From Sphingobacterium olei (GTDB taxonomy: Bacteria > Bacteroidota > Bacteroidia > Sphingobacteriales > Sphingobacteriaceae), in the NCBI RefSeq assembly GCF_005048855.1, contig NZ_SUME01000001.1:930001-994000 (forward strand): a DNA stretch of 64,000 nucleotides. The letters are read 5' to 3'. Below are positions 16,582 to 25,832 of this stretch, piece by piece. How positions within the stretch are numbered: position 1 is the stretch's first letter; each line of letters opens with the position of its first letter. Under the pieces are notes generated by a model that worked only from the letters and a program-made list of their open reading frames with translations, was not told the DNA's origin and ran no database searches. Position numbers and translations under genes: made by a program.

Positions 16582-17631
16582 CTAATCGATGACAATTACC
16601 AATGAAGCCATTGGCTTCACCAAATCGAACACAAATTTGGCATGGGAAGATGCATTACGCACACACATATGCGATCGTGGAATCGTCCCTAATGACCAAC
16701 TATATTCGATGATCTTTCCCTTGGGATTATTAACCGGAACGCCGTGTACATAGGCTCCATTCGTGAATCGGCTTGCATATGGGGCAAATCCTTCGATATT
16801 TTTTGTGCCGTCTTTTACATAATACATTTTGCTTTTTTGTTCTTGAACCAAGAAAATACCAACAGGGGTTTCCATCGCATGAGGTGGGAGATGCCTTCCC
16901 GTTGTCGCAGGATTCATACTTCGGACAATCCAACCTTTGCCCGATTTCTCCAGTGTACAAATGTTTTGATTTGTAACATCAACGACAACAGCATGATAAA
17001 AATCAACCGTATCGCCTATTAATTTGACATATCGCCTCGGCACTTCCCAAGCTCCTTCAACGTTTGTTAACCCCTCTACTTTGACCATATCCAGTGTATC
17101 GCTGCTCAACAGCTTCACCAAGGAACCGTCTCTTCCGTATATTAAGGGCACTTTTGCGTCACCGACAGCGTATAGGGGAGTAGATTGGTATCTTTCAACG
17201 CCCAATGTATCGGAAACACGTTTGTAGGCATTTCGTTTGAAATTTGCAACGACTGGCGCTTCGCGGTTTTTATTTTTATAATTTTGAAGAACAGCGTAAT
17301 TGATGTCCTGACGTTGAAAATTTTCAATAATCGCCAGTTTCTCTTTTATCTTTTCCCATTGAAATACCCTAACCGTATCTTTATAAGGGTAAGTATCTTC
17401 CAACGTGTATTTATCAAATGTCAACTCTTTTGATAGGTTAATGTCCGCCGCAGTTATCGGACGTCTTCTTTCCTCTTCTTCCGCTTTTTTAATACGTTCT
17501 ATAGAGTCCTTTTTAACGCGTTCTAACGAATCCCTTCTAGCACTCTCTTTTGCTTCCTGCCGGGTTTTATTGTTGCAAGAAACCACTATTGACATTACTA
17601 ATAATAAAACCGGAAGAAAGGTTAATCTCAT
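16582..17631 (-). CDS. Lipoprotein L,D-transpeptidase (YkuD/ErfK family)
   Basis: 349 residues. The N-terminus MRLTFLPVLLLVMSIVVSC ends in a lipobox with Cys19, so it is a predicted lipoprotein. Residues 22-60 are very rich in Lys, Arg and Glu, a likely helical linker (KESARRDSLERVKKDSIERIKK). The C-terminal catalytic domain has AYVHGVPVNN near 291 and PRSHMCVRNASSHAKFVFD, where the usual SHGC[IV]R nucleophile motif reads SHMCVR. It would cross-link peptidoglycan stem peptides at the inner or outer membrane face. The substitution of Gly by Met beside the cysteine is the one visible departure from the common motif. Confidence 0.85.
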   Translation of the reverse strand: MRLTFLPVLLLVMSIVVSCNNKTRQEAKESARRDSLERVKKDSIERIKKAEEEERRRPITAADINLSKELTFDKYTLEDTYPYKDTVRVFQWEKIKEKLAIIENFQRQDINYAVLQNYKNKNREAPVVANFKRNAYKRVSDTLGVERYQSTPLYAVGDAKVPLIYGRDGSLVKLLSSDTLDMVKVEGLTNVEGAWEVPRRYVKLIGDTVDFYHAVVVDVTNQNICTLEKSGKGWIVRSMNPATTGRHLPPHAMETPVGIFLVQEQKSKMYYVKDGTKNIEGFAPYASRFTNGAYVHGVPVNNPKGKIIEYSWSLGTIPRSHMCVRNASSHAKFVFDLVKPMASLVIVID

Positions 17632-17705
17632 ATATCGTGCGTTAATAATTGTTTAATATCGTTTTTAGTTAATTGTCACAAGACTCGTGTTGATTATACG
17701 CACCC

Positions 17706-18314
17706 TCATATAACAGGAAACAATTTTGTTTCAACCTCCGTTGGAAAATGCGCCAGTTTATCGAAAAGGACTTTATTTTCAATATTTTCCTTTAACAAAT
17801 AAGAAATCGTTATCTCTTGTTTGGCTAATATCATTTCGTAATAACCAAATAATATGCCATTATTTTTTTGAACGGATTTAATTTCTTTATACGTTTTAAC
17901 ATCCGTAATCAAATTGAAGACTATTCTATTACCCTCCAATGATTCTATAGTCAGATCATCATTTATTTTGTCATAGAATATGCGTTGATTTCGCGTATGA
18001 CGGATATGGTTGTTCAATATAAGAAACTGACCGATCAGGTATAAACTGATCGGGAGCATGATTAAAGCGATTTTAAATTTTGTTGCCAAAACCAAAATAA
18101 TGACCAATAAGAGTATCCCTGTGAATACACTGAATAAGGTTTTCTGAACAATAGCTTTAAGAACGTTAGCGGGTGCTGTAATTTCAATAATACGTAGGGA
18201 AGGTTGTATCTTGCCGTAATTGTTACGTATCTGTGTGCCAAACATACGAAGCCTACGCACAATAAAGTACAAGATAAATGCCAATAGCGTAATTACTAAA
18301 ATTACTTTAACCAT
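17706..18314 (-). CDS. Predicted membrane protein of unknown function
   Basis: 202 residues not recognised from any named family. It has a strongly hydrophobic N-terminal segment (3-20, VKVILVITLLAFILYFIV), and two more likely membrane spans around 66-82 and 87-108 (LLLVIILVLATKF, IALIMLPISLYLIGQFLI). The rest (about 115-202) is a soluble beta-rich domain probably on the cytoplasmic side. It begins 5 bases after the panB stop, so it is probably co-transcribed with panB; nothing in it suggests a role in pantothenate synthesis. Confidence 0.75.
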   Translation of the reverse strand: MVKVILVITLLAFILYFIVRRLRMFGTQIRNNYGKIQPSLRIIEITAPANVLKAIVQKTLFSVFTGILLLVIILVLATKFKIALIMLPISLYLIGQFLILNNHIRHTRNQRIFYDKINDDLTIESLEGNRIVFNLITDVKTYKEIKSVQKNNGILFGYYEMILAKQEITISYLLKENIENKVLFDKLAHFPTEVETKLFPVI

Positions 18315-18319
18315 ACAGA

Positions 18320-19135
18320 TTAATATTGTTCTTTCTCGTTTGGATAGTCTGCTGACTTTACATCTGCTACATACTGTGCAGCTGCATTCGTGATTTCTTC
18401 ATATAGATGGAGATACTGACGCAAAAACTTAGGTTTAAAGTCTTTCGTCAAACCCAACATATCGTTAACTACCAACACCTGTCCGTCACATGCATTCCCT
18501 GCACCGATACCTATCGTAGGAATTCTGAGGGATTTAGTTACCTCTTCTGCTAATTTTGACGGTATTTTTTCCAATACAACGGCGAAACAGCCCGCTTCCT
18601 GCAATGCTAGAGCATCTGATTTCAACTTTTCAGCTTCGGCTTCTTCTTTCGCTCGAACACCAAAATCCCCAAATTGATAAATTGCCTGAGGAGTAAGTCC
18701 CAGATGTCCGCAGACGGGGATTCCGGCTTGGATAATTTTTTTGATATTATCGATAATTTCTATCCCCCCCTCTAATTTCAGGGCGTGCGCGCCAGATTCT
18801 TTCATCATTCTAACGCCTGCATGATATGCATTTTCGACTGATCCTTGATATTCACCAAAAGGCAGATCTACCAATACCATTGCACGGGTAGCTGCTCTAG
18901 CAACGGCTGATGCATGGTATATCATATGATCTAACGTGATAGGTAAGGTGGTGTCGTAACCTGCAAAAACATTAGCCGCTGAGTCTCCCACAAGAATTAT
19001 ATCCAATCCAGCGTCATCCAGGGCACGTGCCATAGAATAATCATACCCCGTAAGCATACTTATTTTTTCACCTCTTAATTTCATTTCCTTAATTGTAGAG
19101 GTAGTTACCCTTTTTATCACTTTATTTACAGACAT
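18320..19135 (-). CDS. panB: 3-methyl-2-oxobutanoate hydroxymethyltransferase
   Basis: Ketopantoate hydroxymethyltransferase, the first committed step of pantothenate and coenzyme A synthesis, transferring a one-carbon unit from methylene-tetrahydrofolate to 2-oxoisovalerate. From the ATG at 19135 it is 271 residues (MSVNKVIKRVTTSTI), the normal family length; an in-frame start 14 codons earlier gives an unconserved leader. Motifs: KISMLTGYDYSMAR near 23, LVGDSAANVFAGYDTT near 47, GEYQG, ALKLEGG near 124, VCGHLGLTPQ and IGIGAGNACDGQVLV. No panC is adjacent. Confidence 0.95.
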   Translation of the reverse strand: MSVNKVIKRVTTSTIKEMKLRGEKISMLTGYDYSMARALDDAGLDIILVGDSAANVFAGYDTTLPITLDHMIYHASAVARAATRAMVLVDLPFGEYQGSVENAYHAGVRMMKESGAHALKLEGGIEIIDNIKKIIQAGIPVCGHLGLTPQAIYQFGDFGVRAKEEAEAEKLKSDALALQEAGCFAVVLEKIPSKLAEEVTKSLRIPTIGIGAGNACDGQVLVVNDMLGLTKDFKPKFLRQYLHLYEEITNAAAQYVADVKSADYPNEKEQY

Positions 19136-19230
19136 AATTTCATTGTTACGTCCCAAAATTAGGAATTTAAAAAACAAACTTCCGATTTAATTCCTAAAAA
19201 GCTTTATTTAACAAAGTCATCCTGATTTTG

Positions 19231-19238
19231 TAGTTTTG
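19231..19238 (+). promoter_or_regulatory. -7 box of Bacteroidota promoter before the RluA-type gene
   Basis: TAGTTTTG fits TAnnTTTG exactly; TTTA at 19207-19210 is close to the -33 position. The start codon is only 4 bases downstream (19243), so transcription may begin at or in the start codon, giving a leaderless message (inference). Confidence 0.5.
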
Positions 19239-19242
19239 TATT

Positions 19243-19986
19243 ATGATTCAAAATGAACAACGTTTATTTAAATTTCCCAAATTCGCAGATTTAATTATTC
19301 ATGAGGACGACAATTTGATTGTTATCAATAAGCCACCTTTTGTGGCCTCTTTGGATGAAAGGGAAGGAGGGGATATTAACATCTTGCGATTGGCTAAAAA
19401 ATACCATGATGACGCTCAGGTGTGTCATCGACTAGACAAAGATACTTCCGGCATCCTATTGATCGCAAAAAATCCGGAGACGTACCGCTTAGTAAGTATA
19501 GAATTCGAAAAAAGAAGAGTTAATAAAATATACCACGCGATTATCGGGGGTACGCATACTTTCGAAGATTTAAAAGTAGATCTACCCATCCTAAATCAGG
19601 GAAACAAAAATGTTTCTATCGACAGAGCGAATGGTAAAGCAGCAGTAACTATCTTTAACACCTTACAATACTTTAAGAATTACACACTGGTGGAATGTAA
19701 GCCTATAACGGGCAGAATGCATCAGATTCGCATTCATTTAGCAACACAACATGCCGCAATTGTAGGAGATACCATGTACAAAGGGAAACCAGTTTATTTG
19801 TCGCAGATCAAAAAAAGGGGATTTACCCTTTCTAAAGACCAAGACGAACAGCCTATCATCAAGCGCTTTGCATTACACTCCAGGGCAGTAGAATTTACGA
19901 TAGACGGCAAAAATTATGCATTCGAAGCGCAATATCCAAAAGATTTTGCTACTTTGTTAAAGCAGTTGGAAAAATTTGACAGCTAA
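19243..19986 (+). CDS. RluA family pseudouridine synthase
   Basis: A 247-residue pseudouridine synthase of the RluA/RluC/RluD family. The catalytic aspartate is in HRLDKDTSGILLIAK near 65, followed by the KIYHAIIGG strand and the TGRMHQIRIHLA motif near 160. Unlike RluC/RluD, the protein starts directly with the catalytic domain (no S4 domain), which places it among short RluA-like enzymes that modify rRNA or tRNA; the target uridine cannot be told. It is followed at 10 bases by the TlpA-like gene. Confidence 0.87.
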   Translation: MIQNEQRLFKFPKFADLIIHEDDNLIVINKPPFVASLDEREGGDINILRLAKKYHDDAQVCHRLDKDTSGILLIAKNPETYRLVSIEFEKRRVNKIYHAIIGGTHTFEDLKVDLPILNQGNKNVSIDRANGKAAVTIFNTLQYFKNYTLVECKPITGRMHQIRIHLATQHAAIVGDTMYKGKPVYLSQIKKRGFTLSKDQDEQPIIKRFALHSRAVEFTIDGKNYAFEAQYPKDFATLLKQLEKFDS

Positions 19987-19996
19987 ATCTCAGCAC

Positions 19997-20608
19997 ATGA
20001 CGAAGAAAAAAAAAATCAGTATTTTCATCTTTATTATACTAACTATAGTATGTGTCGTACTACTTTGGCCTAACAGTTGTCCGTTTATAAAACAGGGCTT
20101 AACCCGATTAGGCTTTTTCAAACCAGATGTAGAAACTTCTGTTGAAAAAACGGCACCTACAGTAACAGAAGAGCAAGTGTCGGAATATACGCCTGTTTCG
20201 GCATCTTTTATGGATAGTGATAATAAACCTATCAATACAGCAGATCTCAAAGGCAAGGTAGTATTCATCAATTTTTGGGCAACATGGTGTCCACCATGCC
20301 GTGCAGAGATGCCATCTATCGAGAAACTCTATAAAAAGTTCGAAAACAATGACCAAATTGTATTCTTAATTGTCGAAATAGAAAATGATGTGGACGGAAC
20401 TAAAAAATTTCTGTCTGAACAAAAATTGTCTTTACCTATTTTCTATCCAAATAGTGAAATCCCTTCTGCATGGCTAGGAGGTTCAATTCCAACCACTGTC
20501 ATTCTTGATAAAACAGGTAAAATAGCCGTGCGTAAAGAGGGAATGTACGACTATTCGACTAAAGAGGTAGAAGAATTTATTGCGAATTTAATCAACAACG
20601 CTTCATAA
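19997..20608 (+). CDS. TlpA-like membrane-anchored thioredoxin
   Basis: From the ATG at 19997 it is 203 residues; a TTG 7 codons earlier overlaps the RluA stop and is less likely. Residues 8-24 form an uncleaved or cleaved membrane helix ([18 protein letters not shown]). A linker to about 65 precedes a thioredoxin fold of the AhpC/TSA-TlpA type with the redox motif WCPPC at 97-101 (Cys98, Cys101) and the cis-proline strand [16 protein letters not shown]. It probably reduces disulfides in the periplasm, for example in cytochrome maturation, but no partner is nearby. The next gene, pyrF, starts 8 bases downstream. Confidence 0.87.
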   Translation: MTKKKKISIFIFIILTIVCVVLLWPNSCPFIKQGLTRLGFFKPDVETSVEKTAPTVTEEQVSEYTPVSASFMDSDNKPINTADLKGKVVFINFWATWCPPCRAEMPSIEKLYKKFENNDQIVFLIVEIENDVDGTKKFLSEQKLSLPIFYPNSEIPSAWLGGSIPTTVILDKTGKIAVRKEGMYDYSTKEVEEFIANLINNAS

Positions 20609-20616
20609 TTACTGGA

Positions 20617-21450
20617 ATGACAAGAACTGAGCTGATTCAACAGATCAAACAGAAGAAAAGTTTTCTATGTGTCGGTCTTGATACCGATATAAACAGAATC
20701 CCTCAACACCTCTTAGCAGAAGAAGATCCCATCTATGCTTTTAACAAGGCTATAATAGAAGCTACGGAAGATCTTTGTGTAGCCTATAAACCCAATATCG
20801 CTTTTTACGAAAGCTATGGGGTAAAAGGATGGAATTCCCTACAAAAGACCTGGGAAGTACTTCCGAAGAACTGCTTAAGTATTGCTGATGCAAAACGTGG
20901 CGATATTGGTAATACTTCCAAGATGTATGCTAATGCGTTTTTTGATCAATCCATATCTGGAATGAGCTTTGATTCGATTACTATTGCACCTTACATGGGA
21001 AAAGATTCGGTCACACCGTTCTTAGACTTTGAAGGTAAATGGGCGATTGTACTTGCACTCACATCGAATGAAGGGAGTCTGGATTTTCAAAACTTTACCA
21101 ATTCAAACGGAAAGCAGCTTTTTGAGGAGGTTATTGACAAGGTGAATAGTTGGGGCAGCAAAGATAATCTGATGTATGTGGTTGGAGCGACTCGTGGAGA
21201 AGGATTTATTAAAATAAGGGAACACGCACCAGATCATTTTTTATTGGTGCCGGGCGTCGGAGCACAGGGAGGATCCCTTCAAGATGTTTGTCAATACGGA
21301 ATGAATAAAGACTGTGGCCTATTAGTTAACAGTACGAGAGGCATCATATACGCTTCCAACGGTACAGACTTTGCAGAAAAGGCTAGGGAAGAAGCGATAA
21401 AATTGCAACAGGAAATGGAAATCGAATTGGAAAGGGCGGCGATAATTTAA
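20617..21450 (+). CDS. pyrF: Orotidine 5'-phosphate decarboxylase
   Basis: 277 residues, the length of the type-2 subfamily found in Bacteroidota and mycobacteria. It decarboxylates OMP to UMP in pyrimidine synthesis. [14 protein letters not shown] (16-29) holds the first phosphate/ribose contacts, and [13 protein letters not shown] near 88-100 carries the catalytic Asp-Lys-Asp network. The late VPGVGAQGG and [11 protein letters not shown] form the phosphate-binding loop. Nothing unusual is seen. Confidence 0.95.
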   Translation: MTRTELIQQIKQKKSFLCVGLDTDINRIPQHLLAEEDPIYAFNKAIIEATEDLCVAYKPNIAFYESYGVKGWNSLQKTWEVLPKNCLSIADAKRGDIGNTSKMYANAFFDQSISGMSFDSITIAPYMGKDSVTPFLDFEGKWAIVLALTSNEGSLDFQNFTNSNGKQLFEEVIDKVNSWGSKDNLMYVVGATRGEGFIKIREHAPDHFLLVPGVGAQGGSLQDVCQYGMNKDCGLLVNSTRGIIYASNGTDFAEKAREEAIKLQQEMEIELERAAII

Positions 21451-21562
21451 ATGGACACATTTTAACTGTACTGAGCACATCGTACAAACGGTTAAGTAGG
21501 TTGCAATTAAAAAATATATACTAAATCAATAGATTTTGTGTAACTAATAGATATTTATTTTA

Positions 21563-21570
21563 TAAATTTG
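21563..21570 (+). promoter_or_regulatory. -7 promoter box of the sulfate assimilation operon
   Basis: TAAATTTG fits TAnnTTTG. A TTTG at 21535-21538 is too far upstream (24 bases, expected about 19) to be a confident -33 box. A transcript starting near 21577 would have about 68 bases of leader before the ATG at 21645, which supports that start over one at 21579. Confidence 0.55.
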
Positions 21571-21644
21571 CAGAATCATTGTTGATAATGTTTTATCTAC
21601 AAGCGATATTTGTTACAACTTTTATAATTAGGGAGAAGAAGAAT

Positions 21645-23750
21645 ATGCAGAGCTTTCGTACAGAACTAGAAAATCCGGTAGTAGAGCAGGAAATAATAGA
21701 ATTAGAAAAAAAGATTAGGGCGTACCAAGAGGGTACTATTACCGATGAAAAGTTTCGCTCCTTGCGTTTGGCTAGAGGGGTATATGGTCAGCGCCAGCCA
21801 GGAGTTCAGATGGTGCGCATCAAACTTCCTTTTGGAAAGATTACCTTCAAGCAACTATTTAAAATATCGGATATTTCCGATGAATACGCTAGTAAGAACC
21901 TCCATCTTACGACACGTCAAGATATACAGATACATTATGTAAGTTTGGATCGTACACCTGAGTTATGGGCTAGACTTGCCGAAGATGATATCACACTTCG
22001 TGAAGCTTGTGGTAATACAGTTCGTAATGTTACTGCGTCTCCGACAGCGGGCATTGATCCGAATGAGCCATTCGACGTATCACCTTATGCGCAAAAAACC
22101 TTTGAGTATTTCTTAAGAAATCCAATTTGTGCAGATATGGGACGGAAATTCAAGATTTCTTTCTCATCCAGCGAGCAGGACACTGCTTTCTCTTATATCC
22201 ACGACTTTGGCTTTATTCCAAAGATAAAGCATGTTGACGGACAGGAAGTAAGAGGCTTTAAGGTGATGATAGGTGGCGGCCTTGGTTCTCAACCCATACT
22301 CGCATCCGAAGTCTATGACTTTTTGCCAGAGGATCAAATTATACCTTATATGGAGGCAACATTACGTGTTTTCGATCGGTATGGTGAAAGAAACAACCGA
22401 AATAAGGCTCGTTTCAAATACTTGGTGCAAAAATTAGGATTAAGTGAGGTTCTCCGTCTTATTGATGAAGAAAGGATCGCCAACAAAAATCAAATTGTGG
22501 AGATCGATCGCACTAAAATCCAACAACCGGCACCGCCTACTACGCCTGTTAGCGAAGTAGCTCCTGTAGATGCCTTGGCATATGAAATATGGAGAACGAC
22601 AAATGTATTCGAACAGAAACAACACGGATATTATGGAGTTTATATCAAAATACTAACAGGTGATATTCCTACTGCTAAAGCGCGCATCCTGATCAATGCA
22701 GTCCGTGATCACATTGCTGATGATATCCGTATCACACAAGATCAGAACTTATTGTTTAAATACGTACGGGCAGAATCTTTACCGCATATTTTCAATGTGC
22801 TTACCGAATTGGGCTATGCTAAACCTGGATATAATAGCACGTCAGATGTGACCACCTGCCCAGGTACAGATACCTGTAACTTAGGCATTTCAAATTCGAC
22901 TGAAATGGCACGTGTAATAGAAAAATATATCCACGAATTTCATTCCGAATTTGTATACGAACAAGATCTTAAAATAAAGATATCAGGATGCATGAATTCT
23001 TGTGGCCAACACGGACTGGCACACATTGGATTTCATGGCAGCTCTGTAAAAGCAGAAGGAAAAGTAGTGCCAGCAGCTCAAGTTATGTTAGGTGGAGGTA
23101 CAGTTGGAGATGGAAAAGGGCGTGTGGCAGAGCGTGTTACCAAAGTACCTACTAAACGTGTTTTGCAAGTTGTCGACGTAGTATTAACAGACTATAAGGC
23201 AAATCGTCTGGAAGCCGAAAACTTCCACGCATATTACGATAGACAAACAAAAGATTATTTTTATCGTCTATTGAAACCATTAGCCGATTTAACCAATCTT
23301 ACTTCCGATGAGTTCATAGATTGGGGGCACGAAGAAACTTTTGCAACCGCTATAGGTGTAGGAGAATGTGCGGGTGTCGTCATCGATTTAGTCGCAACTT
23401 TACTTTCTGAAGTAGAAGAAAAGATCGAATGGTCCAAAAAGGCATTAAGCGATGCATTGTATGCCGACGCGATCTATCATGCATATAGTGCATTTGTCTG
23501 GACTGCAAAAGCTCTACTATTAGACAAAGGCGTGAACGCCAGTACGCAGGCAGCTGTCATTGCCGAATTTGACAAACACTATGTACAAGAAGGACTATTT
23601 ACGTTCCCCACTACATTTACAGAACGCGTATTACAGATCAACAAATATGAACCTTCCAAAGAATTTGCTGAAGCATTTCTGCTACAGGCAACTGCATTTT
23701 ATTTAGAAGGAGCAGAGAGAAGAGATGAACTACGCTTGATAAATCAATAA
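21645..23750 (+). CDS. Assimilatory sulfite reductase (ferredoxin type) with C-terminal HEPN domain
   Basis: 701 residues from the ATG at 21645; the region before it is not conserved-looking and overlaps the promoter. Two ferredoxin-like/siroheme-iron-sulfur repeats are visible. The first has TTRQDIQIHYV and NVTASPTAGIDPNEPFDV; the second holds the iron-sulfur/siroheme cysteines in TCPGTDTCNLG and SGCMNSCGQHG. It reduces sulfite to sulfide with six electrons. From about residue 585 a helical HEPN domain follows (EKIEWSKKALSDALYADAIYHAYSAF), ending near 695. The HEPN Rx4H RNase motif is not seen. It is the first gene of an operon with siroheme synthesis and APS reduction, so sulfite rather than nitrite is the likely substrate. 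Confidence 0.85.
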   Translation: MQSFRTELENPVVEQEIIELEKKIRAYQEGTITDEKFRSLRLARGVYGQRQPGVQMVRIKLPFGKITFKQLFKISDISDEYASKNLHLTTRQDIQIHYVSLDRTPELWARLAEDDITLREACGNTVRNVTASPTAGIDPNEPFDVSPYAQKTFEYFLRNPICADMGRKFKISFSSSEQDTAFSYIHDFGFIPKIKHVDGQEVRGFKVMIGGGLGSQPILASEVYDFLPEDQIIPYMEATLRVFDRYGERNNRNKARFKYLVQKLGLSEVLRLIDEERIANKNQIVEIDRTKIQQPAPPTTPVSEVAPVDALAYEIWRTTNVFEQKQHGYYGVYIKILTGDIPTAKARILINAVRDHIADDIRITQDQNLLFKYVRAESLPHIFNVLTELGYAKPGYNSTSDVTTCPGTDTCNLGISNSTEMARVIEKYIHEFHSEFVYEQDLKIKISGCMNSCGQHGLAHIGFHGSSVKAEGKVVPAAQVMLGGGTVGDGKGRVAERVTKVPTKRVLQVVDVVLTDYKANRLEAENFHAYYDRQTKDYFYRLLKPLADLTNLTSDEFIDWGHEETFATAIGVGECAGVVIDLVATLLSEVEEKIEWSKKALSDALYADAIYHAYSAFVWTAKALLLDKGVNASTQAAVIAEFDKHYVQEGLFTFPTTFTERVLQINKYEPSKEFAEAFLLQATAFYLEGAERRDELRLINQ

Positions 23751-23769
23751 AAAAGAAGGGAGAGAAGAG

Positions 23770-24537
23770 ATGTTAGAGATTAAACCATTTGTAACGTTAG
23801 TAGGTGCAGGGCCTGGTGATGCAGATTTGATTACCCTAAAAGGCATCAAAGCAATCAAAGCTGCAAATGTTATATTATACGATGCACTAGTAAATGCGGA
23901 GCTATTGGATTATGCCAAACCCTCTTGCACAAAAATATATGTTGGAAAACGTGCGGAACGACTATCTACATCGCAAGATCAAATCAATAAATTATTGGTT
24001 GACTATGCTTTGACACATGGACACGTTGTACGACTGAAAGGAGGTGATCCCTTTGTTTTCGGGCGGGGAGGTGAAGAATTAGAATTTGTCCACCAGTACG
24101 GTATCCCGACTGCTGTGATTCCGGGTATTTCGTCATCTATCGGTTTAACGGGGTTGCAACAAATCCCGTTGACCCATCGAGGCGTTAGTGAAAGTTTTTG
24201 GGTGATTACTGGTTCTACTTCAGATGGGCGACTGTCGGATGATCTGTACACTGCAGTGAGAACGGCTGCGACTATCGTAGTCCTAATGGGGTTCTCCAAA
24301 TTAAAACAAATAGTTGCCCTTTATCAAGAAAATGGTCGCGGTGACTTACCAATAGCACTTATCCAAAACGGGTCGTTGGTTAATGAACGGATTGCATTAG
24401 GAACAATAAATACAATATTAGAAGAAGCAGATAAAAATCTTCTAGGCGTCCCAGCCATCATTGTGCTAGGAGAGGTTGTTGCAAAACATCAACGATTTGA
24501 AGCGATTAAATCTGAATTACAAGATATCGAAGCGTAA
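23770..24537 (+). CDS. cobA: Uroporphyrinogen-III C-methyltransferase
   Basis: A 255-residue SAM-dependent methyltransferase of the SUMT/CysG-C family that makes precorrin-2 from uroporphyrinogen III. The motifs FVTLVGAGPGDADLITLKG (8-26), YDALVN, VRLKGGDPFVFGRGGEE near 85-101 and VIPGISSSIG near 117, plus PLTHRG, are all standard. It feeds the Met8-like protein encoded directly downstream (stop and start abut), providing siroheme for the sulfite reductase just upstream. Confidence 0.93.
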   Translation: MLEIKPFVTLVGAGPGDADLITLKGIKAIKAANVILYDALVNAELLDYAKPSCTKIYVGKRAERLSTSQDQINKLLVDYALTHGHVVRLKGGDPFVFGRGGEELEFVHQYGIPTAVIPGISSSIGLTGLQQIPLTHRGVSESFWVITGSTSDGRLSDDLYTAVRTAATIVVLMGFSKLKQIVALYQENGRGDLPIALIQNGSLVNERIALGTINTILEEADKNLLGVPAIIVLGEVVAKHQRFEAIKSELQDIEA

Positions 24538-25131
24538 ATGAACGAGCTTTTCCCGATATATGTTAAGTTGGATCAAATCCAGACCTTGGTGGTTGGTGCT
24601 GGCCCAGTAGGTTTAGAAAAATTGGAAGCCTTAATTGGCAATTCCCCGAAAGCTAATATACACGTGGTGGCAAAAGAGATCATACCGGAATTTGAGAGAT
24701 TCATTGCAGATAAAACAAATGTTCGATTAAGTCAGCGTGCATTCGAACTACGCGATATGGAACGGGTAGACCTAATTATTCTGGCAACAAATAATCCAGA
24801 ATTTAACAATCAAGTCCGCGAATTGGCTTCTCAAAATCATATTTTATTGAATGTAGCAGATAAACCCAGTCTTTGTGATTTTTATTTAGGATCAGTTGTA
24901 CAAAAAGGAAATTTAAAAATTGGTATTTCTACTAATGGAAAATCACCAACCATTGCCAAACGTTTAAAAGAATTTCTAAATGATTTATTACCGGAAGAGA
25001 TCGATCAAACATTGGACTTAATGCAGACCATGCGGAATTCGCTCAAAGGTGATTTTCAGGAAAAAATAAAAGTGCTCAATGCACATACTAAAGATTTATT
25101 AACTAATACATCTAATGATAGCGCAAATTAA
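24538..25131 (+). CDS. Precorrin-2 dehydrogenase / sirohydrochlorin ferrochelatase (Met8/CysG-N type)
   Basis: 197 residues. The Rossmann motif LVVGAGPVGLEKLEALI (18-34) begins an NAD-binding domain as in the N-terminal half of CysG and yeast Met8. LILATNNPEFNNQVRELA and NVADKPSLCDFYLGSVVQKGNLKIGISTNGKSPTIAKRL are the characteristic dimerisation and active-site regions. It completes siroheme from precorrin-2 by oxidation and iron insertion. It starts in the base following the cobA stop, and its last 17 bases overlap the APS reductase gene, so translation is probably coupled. CysG functions are thus split over two genes here. Confidence 0.9.
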   Translation: MNELFPIYVKLDQIQTLVVGAGPVGLEKLEALIGNSPKANIHVVAKEIIPEFERFIADKTNVRLSQRAFELRDMERVDLIILATNNPEFNNQVRELASQNHILLNVADKPSLCDFYLGSVVQKGNLKIGISTNGKSPTIAKRLKEFLNDLLPEEIDQTLDLMQTMRNSLKGDFQEKIKVLNAHTKDLLTNTSNDSAN

Positions 25132-25813
25132 GAACGAGACCGAAGAGCTGAACGCCATGGATGTCATTCGCTACGTGGACCAAAAGTTTAAAAATGAAGT
25201 CGTATTTTCAACTTCTTTTGGGATTGAGGACCAAGTGATTACCCATATGCTTGCAGAAGCCGGGTCTCCAGCTTCTATATTTACACTGGAAACAGGTCGT
25301 CTATTTCCAGAAACATATTATGTTTGGAATCGTACTTTGGAGAAATACAAACTCCCCATAAAAGCATATTACCCCAACACTCAAGCGGTTGAATCGCTGG
25401 TGAGTCTAAAAGGTCCTTCCAGTTTTTATGAATCCGTAGAAAATAGAAAGGAGTGCTGCTTCATCCGTAAAATTGAACCTTTACAGCGCGCTATCCAAGG
25501 TTATAAGGTCTGGATCACCGGCATTCGGGCGGAACAATCGGCAAACCGCGAAGATATGGATATCGTTGAATGGGATGAAGCCAATCAGATTATTAAGATT
25601 CACCCGATTTTTCATTGGACACTGGCCGATGTGGAATCCTTTTTGAAAGCCAACTTTATCCCTTACAATCCATTACATGATAAGGGATTCCCAAGTATAG
25701 GTTGCCAACCGTGTACACGTGCAGTGCAAAAAGGTGAAGATTTCCGTGCAGGAAGATGGTGGTGGGAAGATAAAAGTAAAAAAGAGTGTGGTTTACACGT
25801 AACGACAAAATAA
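25115..25813 (+). CDS. cysH: Adenylyl-sulfate (APS) reductase, CysH family
   Basis: 232 residues of the CysH family, reducing activated sulfate to sulfite with thioredoxin. VFSTSFGIEDQ (near 30-40) is the nucleotide-binding strand. The iron-sulfur ligand pattern that marks APS reductases is complete: Cys114-Cys115 and Cys197-x2-Cys200, with the catalytic Cys225 in KECGLH. PAPS reductases lack the CC and CxxC pairs. That agrees with the absence of an APS kinase in the operon and in CysN. It overlaps the Met8-like gene by 17 bases and is followed by cysD after 19 bases. Confidence 0.92.
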   Translation: MIAQIKNETEELNAMDVIRYVDQKFKNEVVFSTSFGIEDQVITHMLAEAGSPASIFTLETGRLFPETYYVWNRTLEKYKLPIKAYYPNTQAVESLVSLKGPSSFYESVENRKECCFIRKIEPLQRAIQGYKVWITGIRAEQSANREDMDIVEWDEANQIIKIHPIFHWTLADVESFLKANFIPYNPLHDKGFPSIGCQPCTRAVQKGEDFRAGRWWWEDKSKKECGLHVTTK

Positions 25814-25832
25814 AGAAAAGACAAGAGAGAGA

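Noticed and set aside
21451..21644. SAM or other sulfur-related riboswitch upstream of the sulfite reductase
   Set aside because: The likely leader is only about 68 bases and I could not find the paired elements of a known class.
21645..23750. HEPN/MNT-type toxin-antitoxin system
   Set aside because: The HEPN part is the tail of a full sulfite reductase and lacks the Rx4H motif; no MNT partner exists.
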